Source: Isoetes taiwanensis
Taxonomy: Eukaryota; Streptophyta; Lycopodiopsida; Isoetales; Isoetaceae
DNA: 64,000 bases
Reading direction: 5' to 3'
NCBI GenBank assembly: GCA_021234155.1
Contig: JAJEKV010000075.1
Span: 3,567,720 to 3,631,719, forward strand
The notes under the pieces were generated by a model. That model was not told where the DNA came from. It saw only the letters and a list, made by a program, of their open reading frames with translations, and ran no database searches. Below are positions 26,275 through 36,176 of this stretch, piece after piece. The first letter of the stretch is position 1. The number at the start of each line of letters is the position of its first letter. Position numbers and translations under genes: made by a program.

Positions 26275-29200
26275 ATGAAGTCATCACAAGGGGAAGAGGA
26301 TGACCAACCGAGCCCGAAAGCAAAGGCATCATCACAACTGGGAGTCCATCACAACCCGCCGAAAGGCCACCGCCACCACCACCAAAGAAGCGCCAAGGGA
26401 AACAGCTTGCCGCTAAAGAGCCTAAAAAAGCGTGACGGCTTTAATTGCGCAGAGGATATTTCCGAGGAACCTAAGAAGAAGAAGGGGAAGGGTAAAGCAC
26501 CCGTGTTGCTATTAAGGAAAAAAAAAAGTTGACAAAACAAATTTAAAAGATGGAAGAGATTAACCCGCACAAGTTTGTGCAAGGTGTCATTTATTTGCCG
26601 GGCCACTTCAATGAAGCTTCCAATCAAAAAAATGAAGCCGGTGAAAGGCCACTTCAGTGTTCGCAAAATTTATGCCGATCACTTAAGGAACCCGAAAGAC
26701 GTAATAAGGAGCAATCCAAATGCTCATGTGGCCCCAATAGTTGTCCTTGTTGACAGGAAGAGTGCAAAACCCCCAGACTATGACAGAGAAAACGCAGAGA
26801 CCTACACTCACTACGCCTTGGGAGGCAATCACAGCCTTTAAGGCAAGAAGGCAACTTTATAAAGAGAAGAAGAACCCGAGGTACCTCTCCGCCCCCTCCT
26901 CAAGGCCGCTTCATCGGGGTCTTACCGATGAAGAAGAAGCAAAATCGCTGCCAACACCCACAATGCCGACAACTAATATAAACTAAAGATGAGCTTCACG
27001 ACAATATCCGCTTCATGCATTGTGGAGTACGTAATTTTCAAGGAAAAGTACGGGTGAGGACCTCAAGAAGCCGCTTTTTTTCCTTGGAGCTTAAGGAGGC
27101 GTAGCCATTGAATGTCGCCGAAATATGACGAGGCCAACAAAAGGCGCTTCTCATTGGCCACGCATAACCGGTTCCAGCTTAGCTTTTAGAGATGGCAAGG
27201 TAAGCACAAAATGTATTCCGAATAGCAAATCAACTATTTAACGTGAATCGCCTTGAACAGATTTGGGAACCTGTGACCGATATTTACAATGTTCGAAATG
27301 GGGAGTTAAAGAGCAAGGGAAAGGAGACAAATTAAGAAAAAACCCTCGACGCACTCCAAAAAAAAAAATGACCATTACCGCCTCAAGGAAATGCAGTGGC
27401 TTCTCCGACACGAGCTTCTCGAGCAAAGCCTTCTCCAAAAGTTGTTGATAAGGAGTTTAGCCTAGAAGAAATGTCAAAGGAATTGCACAAGTAAGTTCTC
27501 CGGACACAAACATTAGTTATTGCATGTTAGATTCCCAAAAACATCTACAGAAGGTGTATTCCGTATCACACATGCCTTCCTTTACACGGGCAATGTGTAT
27601 TCCGGAATACACATTGCTTGTCTCTAGAAAGGCATTAGGTATTCCTAATACACATTGCCTGTGGAAGGAAGGCATGTGTATTCCTAATACACATTGCTCC
27701 TCCAATGTTGGCCTCGTATTTCCTGAATACGCATGCTCCCTTTAGAGAAGCAATCAGATTCCTGAATACACATTGCTTTTCTAGAGACAAGCAATGTGTT
27801 TGTCCCAGAGCGTAACTATTTTCTCGCATATTGTTTCGAGGTAGCATCACAAAGTTAACCGGTTTGTATTCCGTATACAAATAGCTTGACTTTTATTTGT
27901 TTTTCTTTTTACGCTGCCTTCATTCTTTCGCTTAAACTCATTGTTTCCTTAACGCCTTGCGCCCAAAAGAACGCCATAACATGTCAAACATGTTTGATGG
28001 AGCAAATAAACGCCGACACATGGGAAAGGTGCAAGGAACTCTACCCAATTGCCACATCCGACGAAGACATTTGTGCAATATTCACCAAATTTTGAGGGTC
28101 GGGTAATTACTCTTAGAATTCCTTTTCTCGCAGACAAACGATCTCTTGACAGCTTGTTGTTTTGTTTTTCTTTAGAGCAAAAAGAAAAATAAAGACCTAC
28201 CCGAGGGCTTTATGAATTTGGTTAGAACAAAGACGAAGAGAGAGGTCGTTAGTAAAGAAGAACTGTGGAGCCGTAACCATCCGACTACGAGAGATTCTCG
28301 CATGTTTGATCAAAACAATTTATATTCAATCATTCATGGTGATTGCACGAACCTTGTCTTTAATCGGTTAAGCCACGTGACTTTACTTTGGTTATTGCTG
28401 ATCTTCCCTATGGGTTTAAGCTTAAAGACAAAGCAGATACGACGACCAGCCCCTTCAAATTTTCGTGAGTTTAATGCTTTCATTGAAGGAATCAAGCAGA
28501 TCTCAACGCCAAACGCTCCATTCGAAAGCATGCACCGCTTGGTGGAATCAGCTTCAAAAATCACTTTGGTTCTCCGCCAGTGTGATATGAAAACCTTGTT
28601 CAGAAGTCTTATTCCGTATCACAATTACTTTTCTTTTAATTACGTGAGTGTGTATTCCTAATAGTATTTCCGCTTCGGTTTTCAAGTGTTTTCTTTGTTT
28701 TTGCTAACATCACTTTAAATGCTTCACTAGGTACAAAACTAACATCAACTACCATGGTGGAGGACCAAGGTTGCTCAGCAAGGTAGAGTACCTTCATGTA
28801 GCTTATTGGAGTTTTGATGGGAAGAGGACCATGGAACACTTTAACACCGCCACCAAAAACTTTTCAAACGCCCTAGAGTTTCCAGCAGCCTTACGTGAAT
28901 TGGCAGGACCCAAGTGCACAAGGCAGATTGTGAAATCACTACCGAAAACCACAAAGCTCATCAACCATCTCCGACATGTTCTCGGCCCGTGAGATTGGGT
29001 GCTTGATGCTTTCTTCCGGTTCGGGTACTACTATCGCATGTGCACTTAAGAAGGGCCGCGAACCGTAGCCGTGGATATTGATAAGGAGGTCAGCATTTTG
29101 TGAAGATGAGACCGGGTGCCTTTACCTACTTTACCGTGATGAAAATCAAGAGTTAGGGGCCAAGTCTTCATCCGATTATGCTAAACTAACGCCCTCGTGA

Positions 29201-29398
29201 GATACAAAATTTCCATTCTCCAAAATCACTAGACGATGAGGCAACCTTTGCAGAGCTTAAAGAAGTAGCTTTAGCTACCATTCCGAGGACAAGGAGGATA
29301 AAAACTCAAGTCTCCAAAGAAAGGAGCAGATAGAAATGTATGACGAGATGGCGAGAGCAAAGAAAAAGAATGAAGAGGACTATGATGTAGATCTTTGA
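26275..29398 (+). pseudogene. ParB-like domain joined to beta-class DNA N4/N6 methyltransferase
   Basis: Predicted to methylate an exocyclic amino group of adenine or cytosine in DNA. Blocks in order: Met at 26275 and a Lys- and Pro-rich tail resembling a nuclear signal (26275-26530); a ParB/Srx-like domain (26550-26990) with NPNAHVAPIVVLVD and THYALGGNHSLKARR, matching the ParB pattern ...PI.V....Y.L..G.HR..A; a linker (27090-27490); SIIHGDCTNLV (28317-28349); TLVIADLPYGFKLKD, with DLPY as catalytic motif IV (28400-28414); NYHGGGPRLLS and EYLHVAYWS (28750-28815); WVLDAF then GSGTT, SAM-binding motif I (29018-29032); IACALKKGR, AVDID; stop at 29396. Motif IV before motif I defines the beta class, typical of bacteria and phages (Pfam N6_N4_Mtase). 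GT-AG introns fit at 28103-28175 and 28644-28730, and a donor at 27491 opens a palindrome-rich intron, so the gene is adapted to eukaryotic splicing. Several single-base frame breaks disrupt it; some fall at places where CTG is expected. Confidence 0.75.
27535..27800. repeat. GTGTATTC palindrome array 2, in a methyltransferase intron
   Basis: Six or seven inverted repeats of the array 1 type. The best has the 18-bp core GTGTATTCCGGAATACAC (27595-27612) and stays perfectly paired out to 28 bp (27590-27617). The linkers also pair: ATTGCTTGTCTCTAGAAA near 27612 with TTTCTAGAGACAAGCAAT near 27775, and GCCTTCCTTTACAC near 27573 with GTGGAAGGAAGGC near 27660. The array can therefore fold as nested hairpins. 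It follows a splice donor at 27491, so it is probably intronic. Confidence 0.85.
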
Positions 29399-29726
29399 CT
29401 CATCGCATATAAAAAGTATCATTATTTATTAAATGAATCTTCAATATTGATGTACAACAATTTATTAAAAACATAATACTTTTTTTTCCTTTCTATTCCG
29501 TGCTTTTTTTTGTAATGCTTTCAGCCTCTTCAAGTCTATGCCTAAATTTCGCTATTTTATGATTTCTATTTCATAAGTACAAAGTTTTCGCTCTAATGAT
29601 GGGCCAAAATGGCATGAAAAAAAATTGCGAACCTCCATAAATTCTCAACAACTATCAAAAAAGGCTTATTTTAGAAACATGGTATTTTTTTAAAGGGAAT
29701 CTTTGAAACGGGAGTGATGCAACACT

Positions 29727-29734
29727 CCCGTTTA
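29727..29734. repeat. Right terminal inverted repeat of inner element
   Basis: CCCGTTTA, the exact inverse of TAAACGGG at 21404. To its right the sequence returns to GC-rich MULE transposase coding sequence on the minus strand. Confidence 0.6.
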
Positions 29735-29739
29735 ATTTG

Positions 29740-31761
29740 CAATCGTGTTATAGGCATTGTAGAAGTGATTTTCCAAGTGCTCATACCGCCCGTGCCTGCT
29801 CCAACATGAGATTAGATAGCCTTTGCCGCACATCTTGGCGATGAGCTGGTCTTGTATCCTCTGCATGAGGTTGTCACGCCATGCTCGCTTGCAATGGAAC
29901 CAACAAGATATGACACAACCGGGACCGCACGGGCATTACATCTAGGAAAACGCAAATAGTGACAAGCAAAGTTCTTTACCGCCGCCGCCGGCTCGCTGAA
30001 ACAAGATGGGTCGCTGGCAACCGCTTTCTATGGCCACTCTCCCTCTCCGCCCATGTCAATGGTGATGGACCTTGGCCTTACATGCCCCATCCGCTCAAAC
30101 ACCGCTGTAAGCGCTTTTCGTGATTTTCTTTGTCCGCCGCGACCCATTCTTATGTGTACACAAAGATGTAGAAGACCGATATCCAACCCCGCGATGCAAT
30201 CGAACCACGGGCAAGCAGAGAGCGTATCCGCCACATGTTGGTGCCAATGTCGAAGTCGAGGGCCCACCCCGAAGCTTGTTTCATCAGACGCCGCCCCACG
30301 ATATACCGTCATCTTGCGTAATCCAGGGATCCATGGGCGCTGCTCCGATCCGCAGCCGCGGAGACGCTGAATGGTCGGTGGTAGAGGACCTTTTCCCGCA
30401 TGTGCCCAAATTCTCTATGTTCTCCTCAAGGTCGTCCCACGGGCCATCGCGCCACCGCCAAAACATAGTCACGCTCGGTGCCAAGGCAAGTGAGTGCTGC
30501 ATTACCATAAGCTTCCACTAGACATGACATTCGCCACCAAACATTCGGATACTTGTTGCGTAGACGCTACACATCCTCCCCGCTCATGTCAAACCGATAT
30601 GTGACGCTGCCGGGACCGCCGCGGGTCTCCTCCCCCGAGCATGGGACCCATCGCCGCCATGTCCCATTCGTAAATTTTGTGCCGCCGTTCACGCTTTCAT
30701 TAACCGCACAAAATTTCTATCGATTAGGGTGAACTCAGAGACCATACATTGGGCGCCAGATGGATCGTGCACTTAATGCGCCGTCGGGCTAAGAAATATC
30801 CAGTCCGCCACTGCCCTCCGCAGATGACCATTCGGCCGCATCAGGCGGTTTATACGCGGCGGTACCACGCCTCGCGGACTCGACCGCCCGCTGGTTGTGG
30901 GCTCATACCGATTCCTTCACCCAAGTGGCAAAGTAAAATCGCCCACCTCATTGCCGAATCACACCCCCTGGCCCCGAGCGCGCTGTGGATGTGCACAAGA
31001 CGGACACGGCCTCGCGACTCGCGACTCTCCCACTCGATGTCGGCCCGGCCGACAGCAGGTTAGTCTCATGTTGAGGGAAGTCATTATCCTTCATGTACAT
31101 GCGAACCTTTGCAACCGCACACACGCAGTAATCGGTCATGTATTCCCAAATGATCCTGTACTTCGCTATGCCCGCTCTCCCACCGGATCTTATTTCTTTT
31201 TGGGTTCTCCACAAGTGTCGCTATTGGCAATGTGGCATCAAGGCCACTAGATTGTTCCAATCCTCTACCCAAGGCACACACTTATGTGGATGCGATCCCA
31301 CCCTATGCAAATAGGAAACATGACCGACGACTCCCACGTGATAGCCCCTCACGGATTGCTCCCACCGCCCCTCATATCTATGCCACTTTCGGAAAGAACA
31401 TGCCCGTCCGTCTCTCGTGGAAGGGGAGGAAAATGGTCCGCGATCCCGATGTCGCGACTGACACGGGTCTACCTTCGCTGACTGAAGCAATCATAAGATC
31501 ATATGTTGCTTTCAAGAAATACCCATGCACACGAACTCCTGCCCGCTCTTTGCTTGCCACCGCATGACGGACGATACATCCGAACCACCTCCCCGCATTG
31601 CATTGAACCACCGGGCCACGAGGTGCACTTGTGGCAACCGGACGGTGTAGAGCAATCCAGATCCGAATGGTCGATGAATCCTCCCAATAGTCGCTATTGT
31701 CGCCATCCGAAAGCTCGCTCAAGGAACCCTCATCCTCATAATCAATCCGACATTCTAACAA
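29740..31761 (-). pseudogene. MULE-like transposase, N-terminal and catalytic part
   Basis: Minus-strand reading begins with an acidic Ser/Asp/Glu-rich stretch (31745-31690). It includes IWEYMTDYCVCAVAKVR (about 31140-31080) and RSITIDMGGE (about 30070-30040), a candidate for the second catalytic Asp strand. It reaches CWFHCKRAWRDNLMQRI (29906-29856), the Cys-x-x-His..Lys-Arg-Ala-Trp helix typical of MULE transposases between the second Asp and the final Glu. The sequence ends at 29740 next to the inner element and continues logically at 21340 on the same strand. Frame changes are frequent. Other DDE families with a similar C-x2-H helix cannot be fully excluded. Confidence 0.55.
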
Positions 31762-32850
31762 AGCCTATCAAACAAGCCGCACTATGCCGGGAGAACTTCG
31801 AACTAAGGCGGATCGCTTTGCCGCCTTTTCACGCATATGGTAGCCCCGGCTTGTTTTATATTGAATGCAAAATCGCTTTTGCTGATTTTCAAATTTTTAT
31901 TTTTTCCCCTCCTACTTTCTACAAATACGACAGACCTTATCTTCAAAAATCGCTTAAGCGATTTCAGATTTTTTTTGGGCGGTACCGATTGTCGACAAAG
32001 CCGACGAAAAATCGCTTTTGCCGATTTTCAAATTTTTTTTTTTCCTCTTGCTTTCTAAGACCGATATGCTTTTATAATGAAATTGAGTGAGACCACTTAT
32101 GTGCACCGACCACTAAATTACATAGATGTCAAAATTTTTGGTGCTACTCTCAAATGTTTCAGATTCTTTCACATGAAGAAAATACATAGGTCTCACAAGA
32201 CATGGCTAATTCAAACAAACATACTACATAATAGACAACGATAATAGAAAACACCAAAGCTTCACTCTATGCCCACTTCAAAGCCTCGATGAGATCCTCC
32301 ATATCGAACTCATCAATATGTCTTCGACCGATGATCCACCCAATCATCCAAATTCTTGATAGAATGACCACCGGCCGACGATGAGCTTGTTTACCATAGC
32401 CCCGCATTGTCTTTTTTGCTTCTTGTAAAGCTTCCTAAACAGAGGTCTAACGTATTGTGCATCCAAACCTCCTCCATCTTCAAAGAAATTTTTCGCCTTT
32501 GCCCCGTAAATAAAGGCGTTTCAAAGATATGAGGCACTCCTCCGCCCCCCTATCGAAGTTGTTCCTCGTCGCCATTCCTTATGAACCCATCGCCTTTGGA
32601 GGAGCTTTTGTGAATTGGGCGCTTAACTTCTCTCGCTCGGATCCCGCCTATCTCGCTTCACCTCCACCAAACCGATTCAAGATGGGCTAAGATTGGGGCC
32701 CACTAATATGAGACCGCATTTCTGTGATGGTGTGTCCCCGTCATGCGCCTTTGTTTCGCCATTTTGAGTGTTCTCGAGAAGAATGTAAGAGAGCACGAGG
32801 AGCAAAACCCTATAATCTTACCCCTATCAAACAAGCCGCAAAAACGAGGA
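31762..32850 (-). other. Possible 5' exons of outer-element gene, unrecognised
   Basis: Minus-strand sequence at 32690-32270 gives protein-like runs such as FDRGAEECLISLKRLYLRGK and DEFDMEDLIEALKWA before a stop. It may be an upstream exon of the MULE-like gene or a separate small gene. Two near-repeats of CCTATCAAACAAGCCGCA occur (31765-31782, 32825-32842). Confidence 0.25.
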
Positions 32851-33975
32851 GCAAAAACCCTATATTCTTACCCTATCGCTAATCGCTTAAGCACTCCTTT
32901 CACCTGAACACGATGCTTATTTTATATTGAATTGAAAATCGCCGAGCGATTTTCAATTTTTTTTGAAGGTGATTGTTGACATGACACTTGAAAATCGCTT
33001 TTTTATTTTCAATTTTTTTTTTTTTTTTCTTCGTTTTTTTTCCTCTTACTTTCTAAGAATGTATATGCTTCCATAGTCAAATTGAGTGTACTACTTTTTT
33101 TCCCATTCATAAAAGCAAATTACACATTGTCTTTTTGTCCATCCCCGTGACGCGACAATTTAACGCAAACCATTTGCATCATTATCCGCACATTTAACAT
33201 CGCTTCATCTCTCGCTTGGCTTGTTGAGCCATTCTACCACGCTCACGTTACCTTTAACGCCTGACGCTAAAGCAGCAGGACAAGCTCCCTTTCACTCATT
33301 CTTGCGACGATGGTGAAAGGAGCAGCAGGCAGTGGGGGGGTTCTTGCCCTCGAGGAGGAGCGCGGGATTGCCGGATGATGTCCCCTGAGGAGGAGGAGGA
33401 GGAGGAGGAGGAGGCTGACATCGGTAGAAGGGACATATTGTGCCCACACCCGCCTTTAACCGGCCTGGACCATTTCAACAAGATAGGCAGGGAGATTAGA
33501 GGCGCCAGCTTTGACGATATGGCAAGTCGCTTTTATATAGAATAGAAAATCGCTAAGCGATTTTCAAATTTTTTTTATTTTCCCGGCGTTATTGTGGCCT
33601 GACGCCGAAAATCGCTTTGCGATTTTCAAATTGTTTTTCTCTTACTTTCCTTTCTACGCTACTTTTTTGCTTTTTACTTTGGCTACCGACAGTCCGGTAA
33701 AATCGCTTTAAGCGATTTCGATTTTTTTTTTTTCACTGGGCAGCGATCGCCGACGGATCGATCACGACGGACGCGATAAAATAAAAATCGCTTTAAGCGA
33801 TTTTCGATTTTATTTAAAACCACCGAGGTGAGCCGAAGCTTCCTAGAACGAAAACTAAAAATCGCTTTTTATTTTCACCTTTCCTTTTTGAAAATCGCTT
33901 TAAGCGATTTTTACCAGTCTCTAAAAATCGCTTTTTAGTTTATTTTCCTAAATCGCTTTTAGCGATTTTCGTCCA
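31855..33975. repeat. Right subterminal palindromes of outer element
   Basis: At least ten copies of AAAATCGCTT paired with AAGCGATTTT, directly abutting or separated by a few bases, followed by T-tracts. The clearest is at 33784-33804, where the two 10-mers flank a single base. Spacing tightens toward the end, with seven copies in 33540-33970. Related words occur in the left subterminal region. Subterminal repeats of this sort are common transposase-binding sites in DNA transposons. Confidence 0.8.
33290..33535 (+). other. Short coding-like stretch with GAG microsatellite
   Basis: A (GAG)n run at 33387-33415 gives poly-Glu on the plus strand, followed by GRRDILCPHPPLTGLDHFNK and about 20 more residues before a stop. 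Nothing in it is recognised, and the flanking subterminal palindromes argue that it is a relic. Confidence 0.2.
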
Positions 33976-34012
33976 TGTGACCCCCCGGATTCTTGAGCCA
34001 AAGAAGGCACCG

Positions 34013-34175
34013 TATATATGACATATGACATATAAATATCATATGTCATATATCCCTTTTATATACATGACAAATATGACATATGACATATAAATATCAT
34101 ACGTCATATATCTCTTATCTATACATGTCATATATGTGTCTTATATATACATAGCATATAAATCTAACTTTCATG
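34013..34175. repeat. AT-rich palindromic tandem array, right part
   Basis: Resumes the TGACATATGACATATAAATAT / CATATGTCATATATC units of 16221-16705 in the same orientation. It ends with ATACATGTCATATATGTGTCTT and AAATCTAACTTTCATGATA, words that occur together at 16600-16665 too. Confidence 0.88.
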
Positions 34176-35000
34176 ATACAAGATAACCATTCGCCCCCAG
34201 CAAGAATAGTCGTTGCAAAATATGGCGCCAGAATGCCAAGGTAACTAGAGCCGAAAATACTTTATTCTAAAATCTTTGGCACAAAGCTTCTATATACTTG
34301 CAAAAGGAGCAACAGACATGAGCCATAGCAGGAAGCTCCATAGATTTAGTGCTTAACTTCCTTATCGGAGTTTGTTTTTTCCAAAGTTTCCAGATACATA
34401 TTGCATTGCCACATTGGTTTGAGATATGGTAAAAAGGCTAATCCAAGACCATGGCGCTTACTCATTCGCCATAGGCGCATGATGAATGTAAGAAATAACA
34501 AGAAGAACGATTCTTCCAGAATTTGTGGTTTTGTTATTAATTTAATTGATAAAAATATAAATAAACTATCTAATTCCTTTCGTAAGTCCATCTAGGGCGC
34601 ACAAGTGGCCAAATATGCCCAATTGATCAAGTGTGTTACGGCTGAGATCAACCCAACGTAATGGGCACCATTAATTCCCTTGCCACCTCACCATATGGGC
34701 AATTAAATGTCTTGCCACCTCATCATGTGGCATTGATTGCACGCAATACACGTGGCAACATCTAGGCCATTCATGCAGCACATTCGATGGCCGAGATCGG
34801 TTCAACTCAAGCTGCCCCCTTCTATATAGAGATTTTGGTGTCGCCAAGGTCCGATCTCGATCCGACAAATTCCGCATCCGGGCATAACTTAAATCTCTAT
34901 GTAGAAGGGGGGTGCTTAAGTTATTGTATATATATTATGACGTGGTTCTACTATGAGGGACTGCACAAATTCGACTGGAAACCAATGCAAAGTCATTCAA
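34176..35000. other. Intergenic, with hairpin and GGTGCTTAAGTTATT motif
   Basis: 34346-34591 has a hydrophobic minus-strand frame of no recognisable family. CCTTCTATATAGAGATTT (34827-34844) pairs imperfectly with AAATCTCTATGTAGAAGG (34891-34908), forming the arms of a small fold-back just before GGTGCTTAAGTTATT (34911-34925). Confidence 0.45.
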
Positions 35001-35830
35001 TAAAGATTCTATAAGAATTCCCCTAGATTCTTTATGATTCTATGAAGATTCCCCTAGATTCTCAAAGATTTTATGAAGATTCCCTTAGATCTCCTATATT
35101 CACAAAGATTCTTTTTAGATTCTCCTAGATTTCTCTATGTAGATTCTCCTAGATTCTCCAAGATTTTATGAAGATTCCTCTAAATTTCTTTATATTTCGC
35201 TAGATTCAGAGAAGTTCTCTTAATATTCTCATAGATTCCCCAAGATTTCCCAAGATTTCCCAAGGTTCTCCAAGATTCCCCAAGATTCCCTCTAGATTCC
35301 CCAAGATTTTATCCCCATTCATTCTTCTTTGCGAAGATGCATGCAAGAAAGGGGGGTTTTTTTTACCATTCAGTATTTGTATACTTACCATTAGGGGGTT
35401 TTTTTGCCATTATCTGGGGCAAAATATATACTTTAGGGGTTAAATTAGCTTCCACAGATCAGTATACTAGGGATGTTTTTGGGCACACTTCGAACGCAGA
35501 TGTCCATACCCTTTTATTACTAAGTGCATCCCCCGGGGATTTTATATAGTTCTATTGAATTCTCCAAGATTTGATGAAGATTCTCCTAGATTCCTTTAGA
35601 TTATAGGAAAAATTCTCCATGATTCTCCAAGATTCTATCATGATTTCACTAGATTCTCAAAGCTTATAGAAAGATTCCCTTAGATTCCCAAAGATTCTCT
35701 TAAGATTCCTCTAGATTCTCTAAGATCGTATGAAGATTCCCTTAGACTTTACATGATTCCATCAAGATTCCTCTAGATTCTTAAAGATTCTATGAAGATT
35801 CCCTTGGATTCCCTTAATTTCTCCAAGGGG
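35000..35830. repeat. AGATTC-rich minisatellite block 1
   Basis: Irregular tandem words of 14-22 bp built on AGATTCCCCTAGATTCT and TCAAAGATT. The block is interrupted at 35340-35545 by unrelated sequence containing GAACGCAGATGTCCAT and a CCCCCGGGG palindrome. Similar blocks are at 40100-40440, 41040-42200 and 43140-43290, all in the same orientation. Confidence 0.85.
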
Positions 35831-36176
35831 GGTTCACCATATGTACACGTACGTGCCAACTGCGTGAACGTAAAGGGTTTTTTTAGTGGTTTAGTCGGCC
35901 AGTATACGATTGAGCTCTCACGCTTTTGGTGTTCTTTTCCCAGCTTTGAACGTTAAGGGAGGAAAGGCGGGAAGGAGGGATCCGTAGGTGGAAGATTAGG
36001 GCAGCTTCAACCATTTCTAAGACCAGGAGCTATCCGTTTGCCTATTTGTGGTTTATTTAGTGGGCTTCATTTTCTTCTTTGGCAACAAGAGAGCTCAAGA
36101 AAACGGGTGATGGATGGCTCTTTTGATCTCTTTTGTCTTTATGGATTCTTTGTTACAATTGTGCATGTGTATGCAG

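Larger units (their letters stand above)
21404..29734. mobile_element. Inner element: DUF7869-like gene plus ParB-DNA methyltransferase gene
   Basis: An AT-rich 8.3-kb unit interrupts the GC-rich MULE transposase. It starts TAAACGGG (21404-21411) and ends with the exact inverted copy CCCGTTTA (29727-29734). A second inverted match lies just inside: CAAAGATTCCCTTT at 21446-21459 and AAAGGGAATCTTTG at 29692-29705. The right end also forms a local hairpin (AAACGGGAGTG..CACTCCCGTTT). The unit holds two divergent genes with palindrome arrays between them. No target-site duplication is evident. The combination of a transposase-like and a DNA-modification gene suggests an autonomous DNA transposon, now decayed or error-ridden. 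Confidence 0.7.
16706..34012. mobile_element. Composite MULE-like element (outer), about 17.3 kb
   Basis: Everything between the two halves of the AT array is interpreted as one inserted element. The inner boundaries show a weak inverted match: TTCTTTTGGTTC at the left, and GAGCCAAAGAA (reverse complement TTCTTTGGCTC) at the right, each next to a C- or G-rich run. Subterminal regions carry short palindromes (AAATCGC-type). Between them lie GC-rich coding blocks (17480-21340 and 29740-31760) that read as one minus-strand MULE-like transposase split by the inner element 21404-29734. Exact termini and target-site duplication are uncertain; a shared TATAT is all I see. Confidence 0.65.

Noticed and set aside
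21404-29734. Integrated giant-virus or phage fragment as the source of the methyltransferase block
   Set aside because: No capsid, packaging or polymerase gene is seen, the gene has spliceosomal introns, and the unit has its own inverted ends beside a transposase-like gene. An ultimate phage or bacterial origin of the ParB-methyltransferase domain pair remains possible.
33267-33481. Minus-strand poly-leucine open frames that could be read as a membrane or signal segment
   Set aside because: They come from a (GAG)n microsatellite read in reverse and show no continuation.
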